Assembly (NCBI GenBank): GCA_006739055.1
Contig: AP019702.1
Span: 3,063,388-3,127,387 of the forward strand
Reading direction: 5' to 3'
Source: Allostella vacuolata
GTDB taxonomy: Bacteria; Pseudomonadota; Alphaproteobacteria; ATCC43930; Allostellaceae
Length of the DNA stretch: 64,000 nucleotides
The notes below the pieces were generated by a model that had not been told where the DNA came from, did no database searches, and saw only the letters and a list, made by a program, of their open reading frames with translations. This document shows positions 30,725 to 43,327 of the stretch, one piece after another (within the stretch, counting starts at the first letter, position 1; the number at the start of each line of letters is the position of its first letter). The translations under genes were made by a program, and so were the position numbers.

Positions 30725-31941
30725 CACAGGCCGCCGAACATGCCGGCCAGCCGCACGATCCGGACCGGCTCCCCGGCGGCCGCGGGCGGGGCGTGGGGCG
30801 CGCGCACCACCAGGCAGTCGGCGGCGACCAGCCGCGACAGGTTGGAGCTGTCCTGGGTGGGGAAGGGCGTGGCCCGGAGGTGCCCGTCCGGGGTCCGGTC
30901 GAGGGTCGCCCGCAGGTAGTCCTGGCGCCGGTCGTTGGCGGCGAGGTCGGCGCCGAGCACCGCCTGCTCGTCCCCGGCCGGCAGGTCGTGCATGCCCGAC
31001 AGGCGCGCCATCGCCGGGCGCAGGAACAGCACCGCGCAGACGAGCGCGGAGACCGGATTGCCGGGCAGGCCCAGCATCGGCGTGCCGTGCAGCCGGCCGA
31101 ACATCAGCGGCTTGCCCGGCCGCATGGCGATCTGCCAGAAGTCGAGTTCGAGTCCGGCCTCGCCCAGGACGCTGCGCACCAGGTCGTGTTCGCCGACCGA
31201 CGCGCCGCCGGTGGTCACCAGCAGGTCGCAGCCGCGCGCCGCCGCCGCCAGCGCAGCCAGCGAGGCGCGATCGTCGCGCGCGATGCCGAGGTCGACCGGC
31301 TCCCCGCCCATCTGCCGCACGAAGGCGGCGAGCGCCAGGGCGTTGGAGCTGACGATCTGGCTGGGTCCGATCGGCTCGCCGGGCATGACGATCTCGTCGC
31401 CGGTCGGCAGGATCGCGACCCGCGGCCGGCGATGGACCTTGAGCCAGGGCACGTTCATGGCCGCCGCCAGTCCGACCGTGCGCGGGCCGACCAGGCTGCC
31501 CGCCCGGGCGCCGACGTCGCCGGCGCGGAAATCGAGCCCGGCCCGGCGGACATAGCGGCCGGCGGTTACGGCTTCGCGAACAGCGACGCTGTCGCCCTCG
31601 TGGTCGGCGTCCTCCTGGATCACGATCGCGTCCGCCCCGGCCGGCACCGGCGCGCCGGTGAAGATCCGCACGGCCTCGCCGGGACCGACGGTGCCGTCGA
31701 AATGCTGCCCGGCCGCGACATAGCCCGCCACCCGCAGCCGGCAGGGCACCGTGGCGACGTCGGCCGCACGAACGGCCCAGCCGTCCATCGCCGAGACCGG
31801 TGCCGGAGGCTGGGTCGTGCGGGCCACCAGGTCGGCCGCCAGGACGCGGCCGAGCGCATCGGTGAGGACCACCTGCTCTGCCGGCAGGACCGCCAGGCCG
31901 GTCAGGATCCGGCCGCGCGCTTCCTCGACTGAAATCATCAT
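30724..31941 (-). CDS. moeA: molybdopterin molybdotransferase
   Basis: 405 residues. It inserts molybdate into adenylylated molybdopterin to give the molybdenum cofactor. Seen: [20 protein letters not shown] at the N-terminus, [18 protein letters not shown], the MoCF-fold motif [20 protein letters not shown], and [20 protein letters not shown]. It starts with overlapping ATG codons at 31941/31938, the latter within the moaC stop region, and overlaps mepA at its end. It works after MoaC in the same pathway. Confidence 0.95.
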   Translation of the reverse strand: MMISVEEARGRILTGLAVLPAEQVVLTDALGRVLAADLVARTTQPPAPVSAMDGWAVRAADVATVPCRLRVAGYVAAGQHFDGTVGPGEAVRIFTGAPVPAGADAIVIQEDADHEGDSVAVREAVTAGRYVRRAGLDFRAGDVGARAGSLVGPRTVGLAAAMNVPWLKVHRRPRVAILPTGDEIVMPGEPIGPSQIVSSNALALAAFVRQMGGEPVDLGIARDDRASLAALAAAARGCDLLVTTGGASVGEHDLVRSVLGEAGLELDFWQIAMRPGKPLMFGRLHGTPMLGLPGNPVSALVCAVLFLRPAMARLSGMHDLPAGDEQAVLGADLAANDRRQDYLRATLDRTPDGHLRATPFPTQDSSNLSRLVAADCLVVRAPHAPPAAAGEPVRIVRLAGMFGGL

Positions 31942-32414
31942 ATCTGCTCGTAAGTACCGGATTTTCCGCCAGACTTATGGGTCAGACGGATGGCGCCGAT
32001 GGTCATGCCGCGATCCACCGCCTTGCACATGTCGTAGACGGTCAGCGCCGCCACCGAAACCGCTGTCATCGCTTCCATTTCCACGCCCGTGCGCCCCCGG
32101 GTCCGGCAGGTCGCGACGATCTCCACCCGGCTCGTACCGGGGTCGCAGACCAGGTCGACCGTGACCGAATGGAGCGGGATCGGATGACACAGCGGAACGA
32201 GGTCGGCGGTGCGCTTGCTGGCCATGATGCCGGCCAGCCGCGCGATCGCCAGCACGTCGCCCTTCTCGACCGCGCGATCCATGATCCGGGCGAGCGTCTC
32301 GGGCGCCATGGCGACATGGCCGCGGGCGGTGGCGATGCGGTCGGTCTCGTCCTTGGCGGAGACATCCACCATCACCGCCCGGCCCTCGGCGTCGAAATGG
32401 GTCAGCGCGCTCAT
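31938..32414 (-). CDS. moaC: cyclic pyranopterin monophosphate synthase
   Basis: 158 residues from the ATG at 32414, which overlaps the trpC stop (ATGA). MoaC turns 3',8-cyclo-GTP into cyclic pyranopterin monophosphate, the first stable molybdenum-cofactor intermediate. Characteristic stretches: [60 protein letters not shown] and [11 protein letters not shown] near the end. moaA, its usual partner, is not in the window. The open frame continues upstream into trpC, but only this part is MoaC. Confidence 0.95.
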   Translation of the reverse strand: MSALTHFDAEGRAVMVDVSAKDETDRIATARGHVAMAPETLARIMDRAVEKGDVLAIARLAGIMASKRTADLVPLCHPIPLHSVTVDLVCDPGTSRVEIVATCRTRGRTGVEMEAMTAVSVAALTVYDMCKAVDRGMTIGAIRLTHKSGGKSGTYEQI

Positions 32415-33220
32415 GCCGCGCGCGGCTCCGGGCCGGAGAGCAGGGCGCGGGTGGCCGCCGTCACGTCCGCCTGCCGCATCAGGGACTCCCCGATCAGGTA
32501 GGCGCGCGCGCCCACGGCGGCCATGCGCGCGAGGTCGGCCGGCGAGAACAGCCCGCTCTCCGCGACCAGGAAACGGTCGCGCGGCACCAGCGGCGCAAGT
32601 TCCTCCGTGGTCTTGATATCGACCACCAACGTCTTGAGATTCCTGTTGTTTATCCCGATCATCCCGAACGGAAGACGGAGCGCGCGTTCCAGTTCTGGGC
32701 GGTCGTGCACTTCGATCAGCACGTCCATGCCCCAGGCACGGGCGGCATCGGCCAGTTCGCCGGCCAGGGCGTCCTCGAGGGCGGCCAGGATCAGCAGGAC
32801 GCAATCGGCCCCGAGCGCCCGCGCCTCGGCGACCTGATAGGGATCGATCATGAAATCCTTGCGCAGGACGGGCAGGTCGACCGCCGCCCGGGCCGCCACC
32901 AGATCCTCGTCGCGGCCCTGGAAATAGGGCGTGTCGGTCAGCACCGACAGGCAGGTGGCCCCGCCCTCGCGATAGGCCCGGGCCAGCGCCGGCGGGTCGA
33001 AGTCCGGGCGGATCAGGCCCTTGCTCGGGCTGGCCTTCTTGATCTCGGCGATCAGCGCCGGCCGGCCGCTGTCGGCCACCGCGCGCAGCCGCCCGGCAAA
33101 GCCCCGGGTCGGCGCCTGGGCCCGGGCCGCGGCCTCGACGGCGGCCGGGGGACGTTCGAGGCGGCAGCGGGCGACATGCTGGCGCTTCTCCGCGTTGATC
33201 CGGGCGAGCACGTCGCTCAT
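32411..33220 (-). CDS. trpC: indole-3-glycerol phosphate synthase
   Basis: 269 residues, monofunctional TrpC (no fused PRAI domain). It decarboxylates and cyclises CdRP to indole-3-glycerol phosphate. Barrel motifs: [20 protein letters not shown] with the catalytic lysine, [39 protein letters not shown], and [15 protein letters not shown]. The ATG overlaps the trpD stop by 4 bases and the stop overlaps moaC by 4 bases. Confidence 0.96.
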   Translation of the reverse strand: MSDVLARINAEKRQHVARCRLERPPAAVEAAARAQAPTRGFAGRLRAVADSGRPALIAEIKKASPSKGLIRPDFDPPALARAYREGGATCLSVLTDTPYFQGRDEDLVAARAAVDLPVLRKDFMIDPYQVAEARALGADCVLLILAALEDALAGELADAARAWGMDVLIEVHDRPELERALRLPFGMIGINNRNLKTLVVDIKTTEELAPLVPRDRFLVAESGLFSPADLARMAAVGARAYLIGESLMRQADVTAATRALLSGPEPRAA

Positions 33221-34263
33221 GCGGCAGGTCCCTTGTTGGTGACGGCCACCAGCCGGTCCAGGGTGTTGGAAGCGGCGCCGGAATCAATGGCGTGTGCCGC
33301 GATCTGAACACCGTCTGACAGCTTTTCCGCCCGTCCGGCGATCACCAGAGTCGCGCCGGCGTTGTAGAGCACGATGTCGCGGAAGGCGCCCGGCGCGCCG
33401 TCCAGCATGGCCCGCATGGCGGCCGCGTTCGCCTCCGGATCGCCGCCGCGCAGGTCGGCCGGATTGGCGAGGAAGAGGCCCGCTTCCGCCGGCAGCACGT
33501 CGAAGGTGGAGATGCGCCCGTCCTTCAGCTCGGCGACATGGGAGGGGCCGGTGGTGGTCAGCTCGTCGCTGCCGTCCGAGCCGTGCACGACCCACACCCG
33601 CTCGCTGCCGAGCCGCTGCAGGACCTCGGCCAGCGGCCGGACCCATTCCCGGGCATAGACGCCGACCAGTTGCCGCCGCGCGCCGGCCGGGCTGCTGAGC
33701 GGCCCCAGCAGGTTGAAGATCGTCCGGGTGCCGAGCTCGACCCGGGCGGGGGCGACGTGGCGGGTGGCCGAATGGTGGCGCGGCGCCATCAGGAAGCCGA
33801 TGCCGACGTCGCGGATCGCCTCTTCCACCAGCGCCATGTCGCAATCGAGGTTGACGCCGAGGCGAGCCAGCACGTCGGCCGAGCCGGAGCGGGACGACAG
33901 CGCCCGGTTGCCATGCTTGGCGACGGGGACCCCGCAGCCCGCCACCACCAGGGCGGCCGCGGTGGAGACGTTGTAGGTGCCGACGCCGTCCCCGCCGGTG
34001 CCGCAGGTATCCACGGCATCGGGCGGGGCCGCGACCTTGACCGACTTGGCCCGCATGACCCGGGCGGCGGCGGTGATCTCCTCCACCGTCTCGCCGCGCA
34101 CGCGTAGCGCCATCAGGAAGCCGCCGATCTGCGACGGGGTGGCGTTGCCCGACATGATGATCTCGAACGCCGCCCCGGCCTCGGTCTCGGACAGGGGCTG
34201 GCGGGCGGCGACCTTGGCGATGAAGGGCTTGAGGTCGGTCGCGCCCGGCTGCACGGCCGTCAT
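33217..34263 (-). CDS. trpD: anthranilate phosphoribosyltransferase
   Basis: 348 residues from the ATG at 34263, which overlaps the trpG stop. It adds phosphoribose to anthranilate. Seen: [20 protein letters not shown] (PRPP site), [40 protein letters not shown] and [20 protein letters not shown]. The reading frame runs on upstream for a long way in the trpG region, but this does not code for trpD sequence. Not fused to trpG, unlike E. coli. Confidence 0.96.
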   Translation of the reverse strand: MTAVQPGATDLKPFIAKVAARQPLSETEAGAAFEIIMSGNATPSQIGGFLMALRVRGETVEEITAAARVMRAKSVKVAAPPDAVDTCGTGGDGVGTYNVSTAAALVVAGCGVPVAKHGNRALSSRSGSADVLARLGVNLDCDMALVEEAIRDVGIGFLMAPRHHSATRHVAPARVELGTRTIFNLLGPLSSPAGARRQLVGVYAREWVRPLAEVLQRLGSERVWVVHGSDGSDELTTTGPSHVAELKDGRISTFDVLPAEAGLFLANPADLRGGDPEANAAAMRAMLDGAPGAFRDIVLYNAGATLVIAGRAEKLSDGVQIAAHAIDSGAASNTLDRLVAVTNKGPAA

Positions 34264-34862
34264 GCCGCGAGCGGCCGCGGCCATACGACCGGCCGGCCGG
34301 TGGCGATCGACAGGAAGTTGCCGAGCATCTCGTGGCCGAACTGCGAGGCGATGCTTTCCGGGTGGAACTGGACGCCGTGCACCGGGCGCTCGCGGTGCGA
34401 CAGTCCCATGATGAGTCCGTCGTCCGTCTCGGCGGTGATGCTGAGGGCGTCCGGCAGGGTTGCCCGCTCGACGATCAGCGAGTGGTAGCGGGTGGCGGTG
34501 AAGGGCGAGGGCAGGCCGGCAAAGATGCCGCCGCCGTCGTGGCGGATCTGGCTCATCTTGCCATGCATCGGCTCCGGCGCGCGGATGACCCGTCCGCCAT
34601 AGGCCTGGCCGATCGTCTGGTGCCCGAGGCAGACCCCCAGCAGCGGGATCGATCCCGCCTGGCGCACCAGCTCCAGGCAGATCCCGGCGCGGTCCGGGTC
34701 GCACGGGCCGGGCGACAGGACGATCCCGTCCGGCCGCATGGCGAGCGCCTCCTCGGCCGACAGCGCGTCGTTGCGCCGAACCTCGACCTCGGCCCCGAGT
34801 TCGCCCAGGAAGTGCCAGAGATTGAAGGTGAAACTGTCGTAGTTGTCGATCAGGAGGAACAT
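34260..34862 (-). CDS. trpG: anthranilate synthase component II (glutamine amidotransferase)
   Basis: 200 residues from the ATG at 34862 ([20 protein letters not shown], the usual start). Triad-type class I amidotransferase: nucleophile cysteine in [16 protein letters not shown], histidine and glutamate in [16 protein letters not shown]. It feeds ammonia to TrpE, whose gene lies at 36157-37659 beyond an inverted gene. Such a subunit may also serve folate synthesis (PabA). The gene heads the overlapping run trpG-trpD-trpC-moaC-moeA-mepA; no clear promoter is seen in the 130 bases shared with the divergent deacetylase gene. Confidence 0.95.
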   Translation of the reverse strand: MFLLIDNYDSFTFNLWHFLGELGAEVEVRRNDALSAEEALAMRPDGIVLSPGPCDPDRAGICLELVRQAGSIPLLGVCLGHQTIGQAYGGRVIRAPEPMHGKMSQIRHDGGGIFAGLPSPFTATRYHSLIVERATLPDALSITAETDDGLIMGLSHRERPVHGVQFHPESIASQFGHEMLGNFLSIATGRPVVWPRPLAA

Positions 34863-34992
34863 CCACCGCGCCCGTGCTGCCAACTGCTCCAGCTATAGCA
34901 TGGGGGGAGGGTACGATGAAGCCGCTGCCGGGAGCCCGGTCCGCTATGATCCCCCGCCGCGGTCGAGTCGCAGCCAAGTTCGAAGCTCCCCG

Positions 34993-36141
34993 ATGCCGAA
35001 GCGCCCCAGATACAAGCGACGCCGAAGCGGCCGGTCCCGGCGTGGGACCACGGCATCGGTGCTGCTCGGCCTGGGGCTGGGCATCGCGCTGTCGGCCGCC
35101 GGGGTGCTGGGCTGGCTGGCCTGGAAGGACGGCGACGCGGAGCAGGCCGAGCTTCGCCCGCCGGCGGCGATGCCGCCGCTGAAGCCGGCCCTGCCGGATC
35201 TCCAGCCGGCGCCACCCGTTTCCGCATCCCTGGTCCAGGCTCCCGCCGGCACGGCCCCGCCGCCCGCACTCTTGCCCGCGCCGTCCTCTCCGCCCGGGGG
35301 CGAGGCGCCGGCCGTCCATCCCCCGGCCGTCCATGCTCCGAGGGGCACCGCGGCCACCGTCGCCGCCTTGCCGGCGGTACCGTCGCATCCGGCTCCGCCC
35401 GGCGTTCCGGCCTGGCGGCGGAACGCGGTCCAGGTGGCCCCGGCGCCGGCCGGGGTGCCGCGCATCGCCATCGTCATCGACGATCTGGGGCCGAACCAGC
35501 GGGGCAGCCAGGCGATCATCGCCCTGCGCGGGCCCCTGACCTTGGCCTTCCTGCCCTATGCCGGCGACGTGTCGCGGATGGTCGACACGGCGCGACGCGG
35601 CGGACACGAGATCCTGGTGCACATGCCGATGGAGCCGTTGAGCAGCACCGTCGATCCGGGCCCCCAGGCGCTGCTGCTCCACCTGACCAACGCCGAACTG
35701 CGCCGCCGCATCGAGGAGAACGTCACCCGCTTCCCGGGCCATGTCGGGCTCAACAACCACATGGGCAGCCGCTTCACCGCGGACAGCCGGGCGATGGGCG
35801 TGCTGATGGACGAGATCGCCGGGCGGGGGCTGATGTTCCTCGATTCGCGCACGACCGTGGACACGGTGGCCGAGGGGCTGGCCCGGGCGCGGAGCATCCC
35901 GTTCGTGTCGCGCGACGTCTTCCTCGACAACGACCAGGCCGCCGACAAGGTCGACCACCAGCTCCTGGAAACCGAACGGATCGCCCGCCGCAAGGGCCAG
36001 GCGGTGGCGATCGGCCACCCCCATGCGGCCACCCGGGACGCGCTCGCCCAGTGGCTGCCGCAGGCGGTGCGGCGTGGCTTCCAGATCGTGCCGATCAGCA
36101 GCCTGGCGCGGATCCAGCCGACCGAGCAGGCAAGGCAGTAG
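34993..36141 (+). CDS. divergent polysaccharide deacetylase family protein
   Basis: 382 residues from the ATG at 34993. A very basic N-terminus ([17 protein letters not shown]) and one membrane helix (about 21-43) are followed by a Pro/Ala-rich linker of some 110 residues and a divergent polysaccharide deacetylase domain (about 157-375): [58 protein letters not shown]. The domain should lie in the periplasm. The substrate is unknown. In related bacteria this gene often follows ctpA; here it lies inverted between trpE and trpG. An in-frame start at 34843 would overlap trpG and is rejected. Confidence 0.85.
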   Translation: MPKRPRYKRRRSGRSRRGTTASVLLGLGLGIALSAAGVLGWLAWKDGDAEQAELRPPAAMPPLKPALPDLQPAPPVSASLVQAPAGTAPPPALLPAPSSPPGGEAPAVHPPAVHAPRGTAATVAALPAVPSHPAPPGVPAWRRNAVQVAPAPAGVPRIAIVIDDLGPNQRGSQAIIALRGPLTLAFLPYAGDVSRMVDTARRGGHEILVHMPMEPLSSTVDPGPQALLLHLTNAELRRRIEENVTRFPGHVGLNNHMGSRFTADSRAMGVLMDEIAGRGLMFLDSRTTVDTVAEGLARARSIPFVSRDVFLDNDQAADKVDHQLLETERIARRKGQAVAIGHPHAATRDALAQWLPQAVRRGFQIVPISSLARIQPTEQARQ

Positions 36142-36156
36142 GGTTCGGGCGGAGAC

Positions 36157-37659
36157 TCAGCCGCGGCGGGCGAAGCGCACGGCCTCCTCGGCGGCGCGGA
36201 ACAGGGCCCGCGCCTTGTTGACGGTCTCCTGGTACTCGGACTCGGGGTCGCTGTCGGCGACCACGCCGCCGCCCGCCTGGACATACATGGTGCCGTCCTT
36301 GACGACCGCCGTGCGCAGGGCGATGCAGGTGTCCATCGAGCCGTTGGCCGAGAAATAGCCGATGCAGCCGGCATAGATACCGCGCCGCTCCTCCTCGACC
36401 TCCTCGATGATCTCCATCGCCCGCACCTTGGGCGCGCCCGACACGGTGCCCGCCGGAAAGCCCGCGACCAGGGCCGACAGCGCGTCGTAGTCCGGCGAGA
36501 TCTTGCCCTCGACGTGCGAGGAGATGTGCATGACGTGGGAGTAGAACTCGATCGCGAACTGCTCCTTGACCTCGACCGTGCCGACCCGGGAGACGCGGCC
36601 GACATCGTTGCGGCCGAGGTCGAGCAGCATCAGATGCTCGGCCCGTTCCTTGGGGTCGGCCAGCAGGTCCGCCGCCAGGGCCTGGTCTTCGGCGGCATTG
36701 GCGCCGCGGCGCCGGGTGCCGGCGAGCGGGCGGATGGTGACGGTCTCGTCGCGCAGCCGCACCAGGATCTCGGGGCTGGAGCCGACGATGGAGAAGCCGT
36801 CGAGGTCGAGGAAGAACAGGAAGGGCGAGGGGTTGAGGCGGCGCAGCGCGCGATAGAGGGCGATCGGCGGCAGGCGGAACGGGACCGAGAAGCGCTGCGA
36901 GGGGACCACCTGGAAGGCGTCGCCGGCCCGGATATATTCCTTGCAGCGCTCCACCATCCAGCGGAACCGCTCCGGGGCCATGTTGGACCGCGGCTCGGGA
37001 ATCTCGCCCTCGTAGGACCGTTCCCGGCGGTGCGGCAGGCTGCGCTCGAGGTCCGCCAGCACATCCCCCAGGCGCTCGCGCGCCCGGTCGTAGGCGGCAC
37101 GCGCGGCCACGCCCGCTTCCGGGCGGACCGGGGTGACCAGCGTCACGCGGTCGAGGATGTTGTCGAAGATGGCAATGACCGTCGGGCGCACGAAGATGCT
37201 GTCGGGCACGCCCAGCGTGTTGGGATTCTTGTCCGGCAGCCGCTCCATGAGCCGGACCATGTCATAGGACAGGTAGCCGAAGACCCCGGCTGCCATCGGC
37301 GGCAGCGCCGCCGGCAGGTCGATCTTCGACTCCTCGATGAGCGCCCGCAGCGCCTCGAGCCCGCCCAGTTCCATCGGCTCGAAGGCGTGGGGATCGAAGC
37401 GGGCGCTGCGGTTGATCTCCGCCCGGCCGTCGCGGTAGCGCCAGATCAGGTCCGGCTTCAGGCCGATCACCGAGTAGCGGCCACGGACAGCCCCCCCTTC
37501 GACCGACTCGAACAGGAAGCTCATCGGCCGCGAATCCGCCATCTTCAGGAAGGCGGAGACGGGGGTTTCCAGGTCGGCCACGAACTCGCACCAGACCACC
37601 TGCGGGCGGCCGGCGTCATAGGTCGCGGCGAAGGGCTCGAACTCCGGGGAGGCGTCCAT
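36157..37659 (-). CDS. trpE: anthranilate synthase component I
   Basis: 500 residues. It makes anthranilate from chorismate with ammonia from TrpG. A chorismate-binding C-terminal domain is plain: SSPEILVRLRDETVTIRPLA, AGTRRRGANAAEDQALAADL, LDLGRNDVGRVSRVG, FPAGTVSGAPKVRAMEIIEE and QAGGGVVADSDPESEYQET. The N-terminal region has the tryptophan feedback site type sequence LFESVEGGAVRGRYSVIGL. It starts 12 bases after ppiD on the same strand, so it shares the ppiD promoter; no leader peptide or attenuator is seen. Separate from trpG, unlike rhizobial TrpEG fusions. Confidence 0.96.
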   Translation of the reverse strand: MDASPEFEPFAATYDAGRPQVVWCEFVADLETPVSAFLKMADSRPMSFLFESVEGGAVRGRYSVIGLKPDLIWRYRDGRAEINRSARFDPHAFEPMELGGLEALRALIEESKIDLPAALPPMAAGVFGYLSYDMVRLMERLPDKNPNTLGVPDSIFVRPTVIAIFDNILDRVTLVTPVRPEAGVAARAAYDRARERLGDVLADLERSLPHRRERSYEGEIPEPRSNMAPERFRWMVERCKEYIRAGDAFQVVPSQRFSVPFRLPPIALYRALRRLNPSPFLFFLDLDGFSIVGSSPEILVRLRDETVTIRPLAGTRRRGANAAEDQALAADLLADPKERAEHLMLLDLGRNDVGRVSRVGTVEVKEQFAIEFYSHVMHISSHVEGKISPDYDALSALVAGFPAGTVSGAPKVRAMEIIEEVEEERRGIYAGCIGYFSANGSMDTCIALRTAVVKDGTMYVQAGGGVVADSDPESEYQETVNKARALFRAAEEAVRFARRG

Positions 37660-37671
37660 CGAAGTCGGGCC

Positions 37672-39549
37672 TCAGAGCAGGCGGTCGATCGCGGCGCGAT
37701 CGATCTCGACCGGGATGCGGTGCCGGATCGCCTGCGCCAGCTCGCTCGTCAGGTCGCCGGCGATGTCGCGCTCCAGCGTCTGGCGCAGCGTATCGACGGC
37801 GGCCTGGTCCTGCTGCGGGGCGACCGGCTCGAGCGCCGTCAGCACCCCGACCGCCACGCCTTCGGAGACCGTGCCCTTGGCGGCGGTTCCGATCGGGCCG
37901 GCGAAGAGGGCCGCCACCACCGACTGCGGCAGGGGGATCGCCTCGCGCCCGCCGGTGCGGATGAAGGGGCCCACCGGCTTCACCTCCAGCCCGCGCGCCG
38001 CCACCGCCTCGGCCAGGGTGCGGCCGGCCTTCACGGCGCCGAGGATCTCGTCGGCGGCCTTCTCGGCGGCCTCGGTCTGGCGCTCCTCGACCCAGGCCGC
38101 GGCGACGGCATCGCGAACCTCGGCCAGCGGCCGGACCCGGGCCGGCAGGGATTCGTCGACATGCACGACGAGATAGCCGCCTTCGGGCATCTCGATCAGC
38201 GGCGCGGTCTCGCCGACCGGGGTGTCGAAGGCGAGGCGGATCAGATCCTCGCCGCCCGGCAGGGGTGTCACCGGCTGGCCGGTGCCGTCGCGGCCGGACT
38301 GGTCGATCGGCGGCAGGGACAGGGCCTGGGTACCGACCACGGCGGCGGCCTCGTCCATCTTGGCGCCCCCGGCCAGGGAATCTTCGAGGCGGGTCGACTG
38401 GGTCGCGAGCGCATCCAGCGCCCGCTCCCGGCGCATCGCCTGGACGATGCCGGCCTTGACCTCGGCGAAGGGCTGCACCGTCTCGGGCAGGATCTCCACC
38501 ACCTTCAGGACGTGCCAGCCGAGCGCGCTGCGCAGGGCCTGGGTGGTCTGGCCGGCCGGGGTGTCGAACACCGGCGCCAGCTCCTCGGGAAGGCTCGCGC
38601 GCTCCATCAGGCCGGCATCGAGACCGGCGGGATCGACCTTGGCGACGTCGCGGGCGACCGCCTCGAACGCCTGCCCGGCCGCAAGGGCGTCCACCACCTG
38701 CTTGGCGACGGCCTCGTCGGAGACCAGGATCTGCTGCAGGCGGCGCTGTTCGGGACGGGTGAATTCGGTCCGGCGGGCATTGTACTCGGCCTCCGCGTCG
38801 GCATCGCTGATGGCGATCCCCTCGATCAGCATGTCCGGCGTCAGCGCGATGGCGGTGACCCGGCGCAGCTCGGGCGTGGAGAAGCGGTCCTTGAGCCGGT
38901 CGAGGGTCTGCTGCAGCTGGGCGTCGTCCGGGGTGCCGATATCCGGGAAGAGCGTCCGCGGCACGACCACGGCGTCGGCGCGGCGCTTCTCGTTGCGGTG
39001 GCGGTAGAGCAGTTCGGCCATCGTCGCGGGGGCGCCGGCGCCGGACGCGACCGGATCCGTCAGGGCGACCCGGGCGATGTCCTGGCGCAGCGAGGCGACA
39101 TAGAGCCCCTCGGTGGTGCGCATCTGCTGCAGGGCGGCCTGGAAGGTCCGCGCGTCGAACTGGCCGGCGTTGCGGAACTGCGGATTGGCCGCCAGCGTGC
39201 GGCGCACCGCGTCGTCGCCGACCAGGATGCCCAGGTCGGACGCCGCCTCGGCGTAGAGGCGGCGCTGCACGATCTGCTCGATCGAGCGGTCGACGATCCC
39301 GAGCTGGCGCGCCTGGGCCATGTCGAGCGTGCCGCCGAACATCGGCCGCAACTGGTCGACGTCGCGGCGGACCTGCTCGACGACCTCGACGCCGGTCACT
39401 TTCTGCGCGCCGACGGTGATGACCGTCGCCTCGGCGCCGGGCTGGCGGAAGATGTCGCCGATACCCCACACCCCGAAGCTCAGGATGAGGAGACCGAAGA
39501 GGAGCTTGACCACCCAGGAGGTGGCGCGACTGCGGATGGCCTGGAGCAT
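37672..39549 (-). CDS. ppiD: SurA/PpiD-type peptidyl-prolyl isomerase
   Basis: 625 residues. One N-terminal membrane anchor (WVVKLLFGLLILSFGVWGIG) is followed by a SurA N-like helical chaperone domain and a parvulin-like domain (SLPEELAPVFDTPAGQTTQA, LGWHVLKVVEILPETVQPF), then a second helical region. It is a periplasmic, membrane-tethered chaperone acting on newly exported proteins near the Sec translocon; secG lies about 1 kb away. Parvulin active-site residues look poorly kept, as is common in PpiD. A good promoter lies at 39591-39619. Confidence 0.9.
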   Translation of the reverse strand: MLQAIRSRATSWVVKLLFGLLILSFGVWGIGDIFRQPGAEATVITVGAQKVTGVEVVEQVRRDVDQLRPMFGGTLDMAQARQLGIVDRSIEQIVQRRLYAEAASDLGILVGDDAVRRTLAANPQFRNAGQFDARTFQAALQQMRTTEGLYVASLRQDIARVALTDPVASGAGAPATMAELLYRHRNEKRRADAVVVPRTLFPDIGTPDDAQLQQTLDRLKDRFSTPELRRVTAIALTPDMLIEGIAISDADAEAEYNARRTEFTRPEQRRLQQILVSDEAVAKQVVDALAAGQAFEAVARDVAKVDPAGLDAGLMERASLPEELAPVFDTPAGQTTQALRSALGWHVLKVVEILPETVQPFAEVKAGIVQAMRRERALDALATQSTRLEDSLAGGAKMDEAAAVVGTQALSLPPIDQSGRDGTGQPVTPLPGGEDLIRLAFDTPVGETAPLIEMPEGGYLVVHVDESLPARVRPLAEVRDAVAAAWVEERQTEAAEKAADEILGAVKAGRTLAEAVAARGLEVKPVGPFIRTGGREAIPLPQSVVAALFAGPIGTAAKGTVSEGVAVGVLTALEPVAPQQDQAAVDTLRQTLERDIAGDLTSELAQAIRHRIPVEIDRAAIDRLL

Positions 39550-39590
39550 GGGGCTTGCGGATCGCGTCGGGTGGTTGATTTGGGTGGCGG

Positions 39591-39619
39591 ATCATAGGGA
39601 TCAGGGGGATGGCCAGCAA
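39591..39619 (-). promoter_or_regulatory. sigma-70-type promoter for ppiD-trpE
   Basis: Minus strand TTGCTG (39619-39614), exact 17-base spacer, TATGAT (39596-39591). The start would be near 39584, giving a leader of about 35 bases before the ppiD ATG. It lies in the 138-base gap divergent to tpiA. Confidence 0.65.
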
Positions 39620-39687
39620 CTTCTAATGCCCGGACCCGTGTCCGGCCCGGTTGGCCGCCCCGATCCGGGCATGGTAAGGAGGGCGCC

Positions 39688-40443
39688 ATGGAACATGCAC
39701 GACGCCCGCTGATCGCCGGGAACTGGAAGATGAACGGCCTGCGCGCCGATGGCCTGGAACGGGCCCGGGCGCTGGCCGCGCTCGCCGGAGCGGCCGACGC
39801 GCCGCCCTGCGACTGGGTGGTCTGCCCGCCCGCCAGCCTGTTGCTCGCGGTCGGCCCCGCGCTCGCCGGCTCGCCGGTGACGCTCGGCGGCCAGGACTGT
39901 CACACCGCGGCGAGCGGCGCCCATACGGGCGACGTCTCGGCCGCGATGCTGGCGGACGCCGGCTGCCGCTACGTCATCGTCGGCCATTCCGAGCGGCGCG
40001 CCGACCATGGCGAGGGCGACGCTCTGGTCGCGGCCAAGGCGGCCGCGGCCCAGGCGGCCGGCCTGGTCGCCATCGTCTGCGTCGGCGAGACCGAGGCGGA
40101 GCGCGATGCCGGCCGGGCCCACGCTGTGGTCGCCCGGCAGATCGCGGGCTCGCTCCCGGCCGGGGCCAGCGCGCTCGACACGGTCGTCGCCTACGAACCG
40201 GTCTGGGCGATCGGCACCGGCCGCACCCCGACGCCGGACGACGTCCAGGCGATGCATGCGCATATCCGCAGCTGCGCGCCGCCGGCGATCGACGCCTCGG
40301 CCCTGCGCATCCTCTATGGCGGCTCGGTCAAGCCCGGCAACGCCGCGACCCTGCTGCGCCTGGCCGATGTCGACGGGGCCCTGGTGGGCGGTGCCAGCCT
40401 GGTCGTCGAGGACTTCTGGGCGATCGGCGAGGCGACCCGCTGA
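39688..40443 (+). CDS. tpiA: triosephosphate isomerase
   Basis: 251 residues, TIM barrel that interconverts dihydroxyacetone phosphate and glyceraldehyde 3-phosphate. Catalytic residues are visible: lysine in GNWKMNG, histidine in [17 protein letters not shown], glutamate in [20 protein letters not shown], and the phosphate-binding [21 protein letters not shown] precedes the ATG. Divergent from ppiD; secG follows at 113 bases, and tpiA-secG-pyrG is a common alphaproteobacterial order. Confidence 0.97.
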   Translation: MEHARRPLIAGNWKMNGLRADGLERARALAALAGAADAPPCDWVVCPPASLLLAVGPALAGSPVTLGGQDCHTAASGAHTGDVSAAMLADAGCRYVIVGHSERRADHGEGDALVAAKAAAAQAAGLVAIVCVGETEAERDAGRAHAVVARQIAGSLPAGASALDTVVAYEPVWAIGTGRTPTPDDVQAMHAHIRSCAPPAIDASALRILYGGSVKPGNAATLLRLADVDGALVGGASLVVEDFWAIGEATR

Positions 40444-40556
40444 GGGCCGGCGCCCGGCGGAAAATCGGCCTGCCGGCAACTCCACTCTGGCGCATCCGGC
40501 ATCGAACGACTAAATAGCCGGCAACTTCCCGGTTCGATATTTCAGGAAACGCGTTC

Positions 40557-40874
40557 ATGGCGCAGGTCATCCTCGTCATCCACATGCTTATTGCGATCGC
40601 GCTCATCGTCGTCATCCTGCTGCAGCGCAGCGAGGGCGGGGCGCTCGGCATCGGCGGTGGGGGCGGCAGCGGCGGCATGGGCGGATTCCTGTCCGGCCGC
40701 GGACAGGCAAACCTTCTTACCCGGACGACGGCGATCCTGGCGGCCTGCTTCGTGGTCACCAGCCTGGCCCTCGTCCACCTGACGGGCGGCGCAACCCAGT
40801 CGCGCTCCATCGTCGACCAGCCCCCGGCCGCTCCCGCAGCTCCCGCCGCTCCGGCGGTGCCGCAGGCCAACTGA
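40557..40874 (+). CDS. secG: preprotein translocase subunit SecG
   Basis: 105 residues. Two membrane helices (about 3-20 and 58-78) flank a Gly-rich cytoplasmic loop (GIGGGGGSGGMGGFLSGRGQ) with NLLTRTT, the standard SecG plan. The C-terminal 25 residues are a Pro/Ala-rich extension ([18 protein letters not shown]). It helps SecYE-SecA protein export. AGGAAA precedes the ATG. Confidence 0.93.
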   Translation: MAQVILVIHMLIAIALIVVILLQRSEGGALGIGGGGGSGGMGGFLSGRGQANLLTRTTAILAACFVVTSLALVHLTGGATQSRSIVDQPPAAPAAPAAPAVPQAN

Positions 40875-40963
40875 TCTTCATCGTCCGTGCGGGCAGCCTG
40901 GCGACGGGCGGCCCGCTGGCCATTTCGCGGCTGGGCGAGACTCGGCCGCGGGGACTATCCTGA

Positions 40964-43323
<2,360 letters not shown>

Positions 43324-43327
43324 GCCC

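Noticed and set aside
32415-33311. In-frame upstream extension of moaC through trpC
   Set aside because: The extension is Arg/Gly/Pro-rich shadow sequence of trpC; MoaC similarity begins at the ATG at 32414, which overlaps the trpC stop as expected.
34264-36024. In-frame upstream extension of trpD across trpG and the deacetylase gene
   Set aside because: No similarity outside the TrpD part; ATG at 34263 gives the usual length and a four-base overlap with trpG.
39630-39645. CCGGAC-CCGT-GTCCGG hairpin upstream of tpiA
   Set aside because: Six base pairs only, with no T tract and no clear regulatory position; could be chance.
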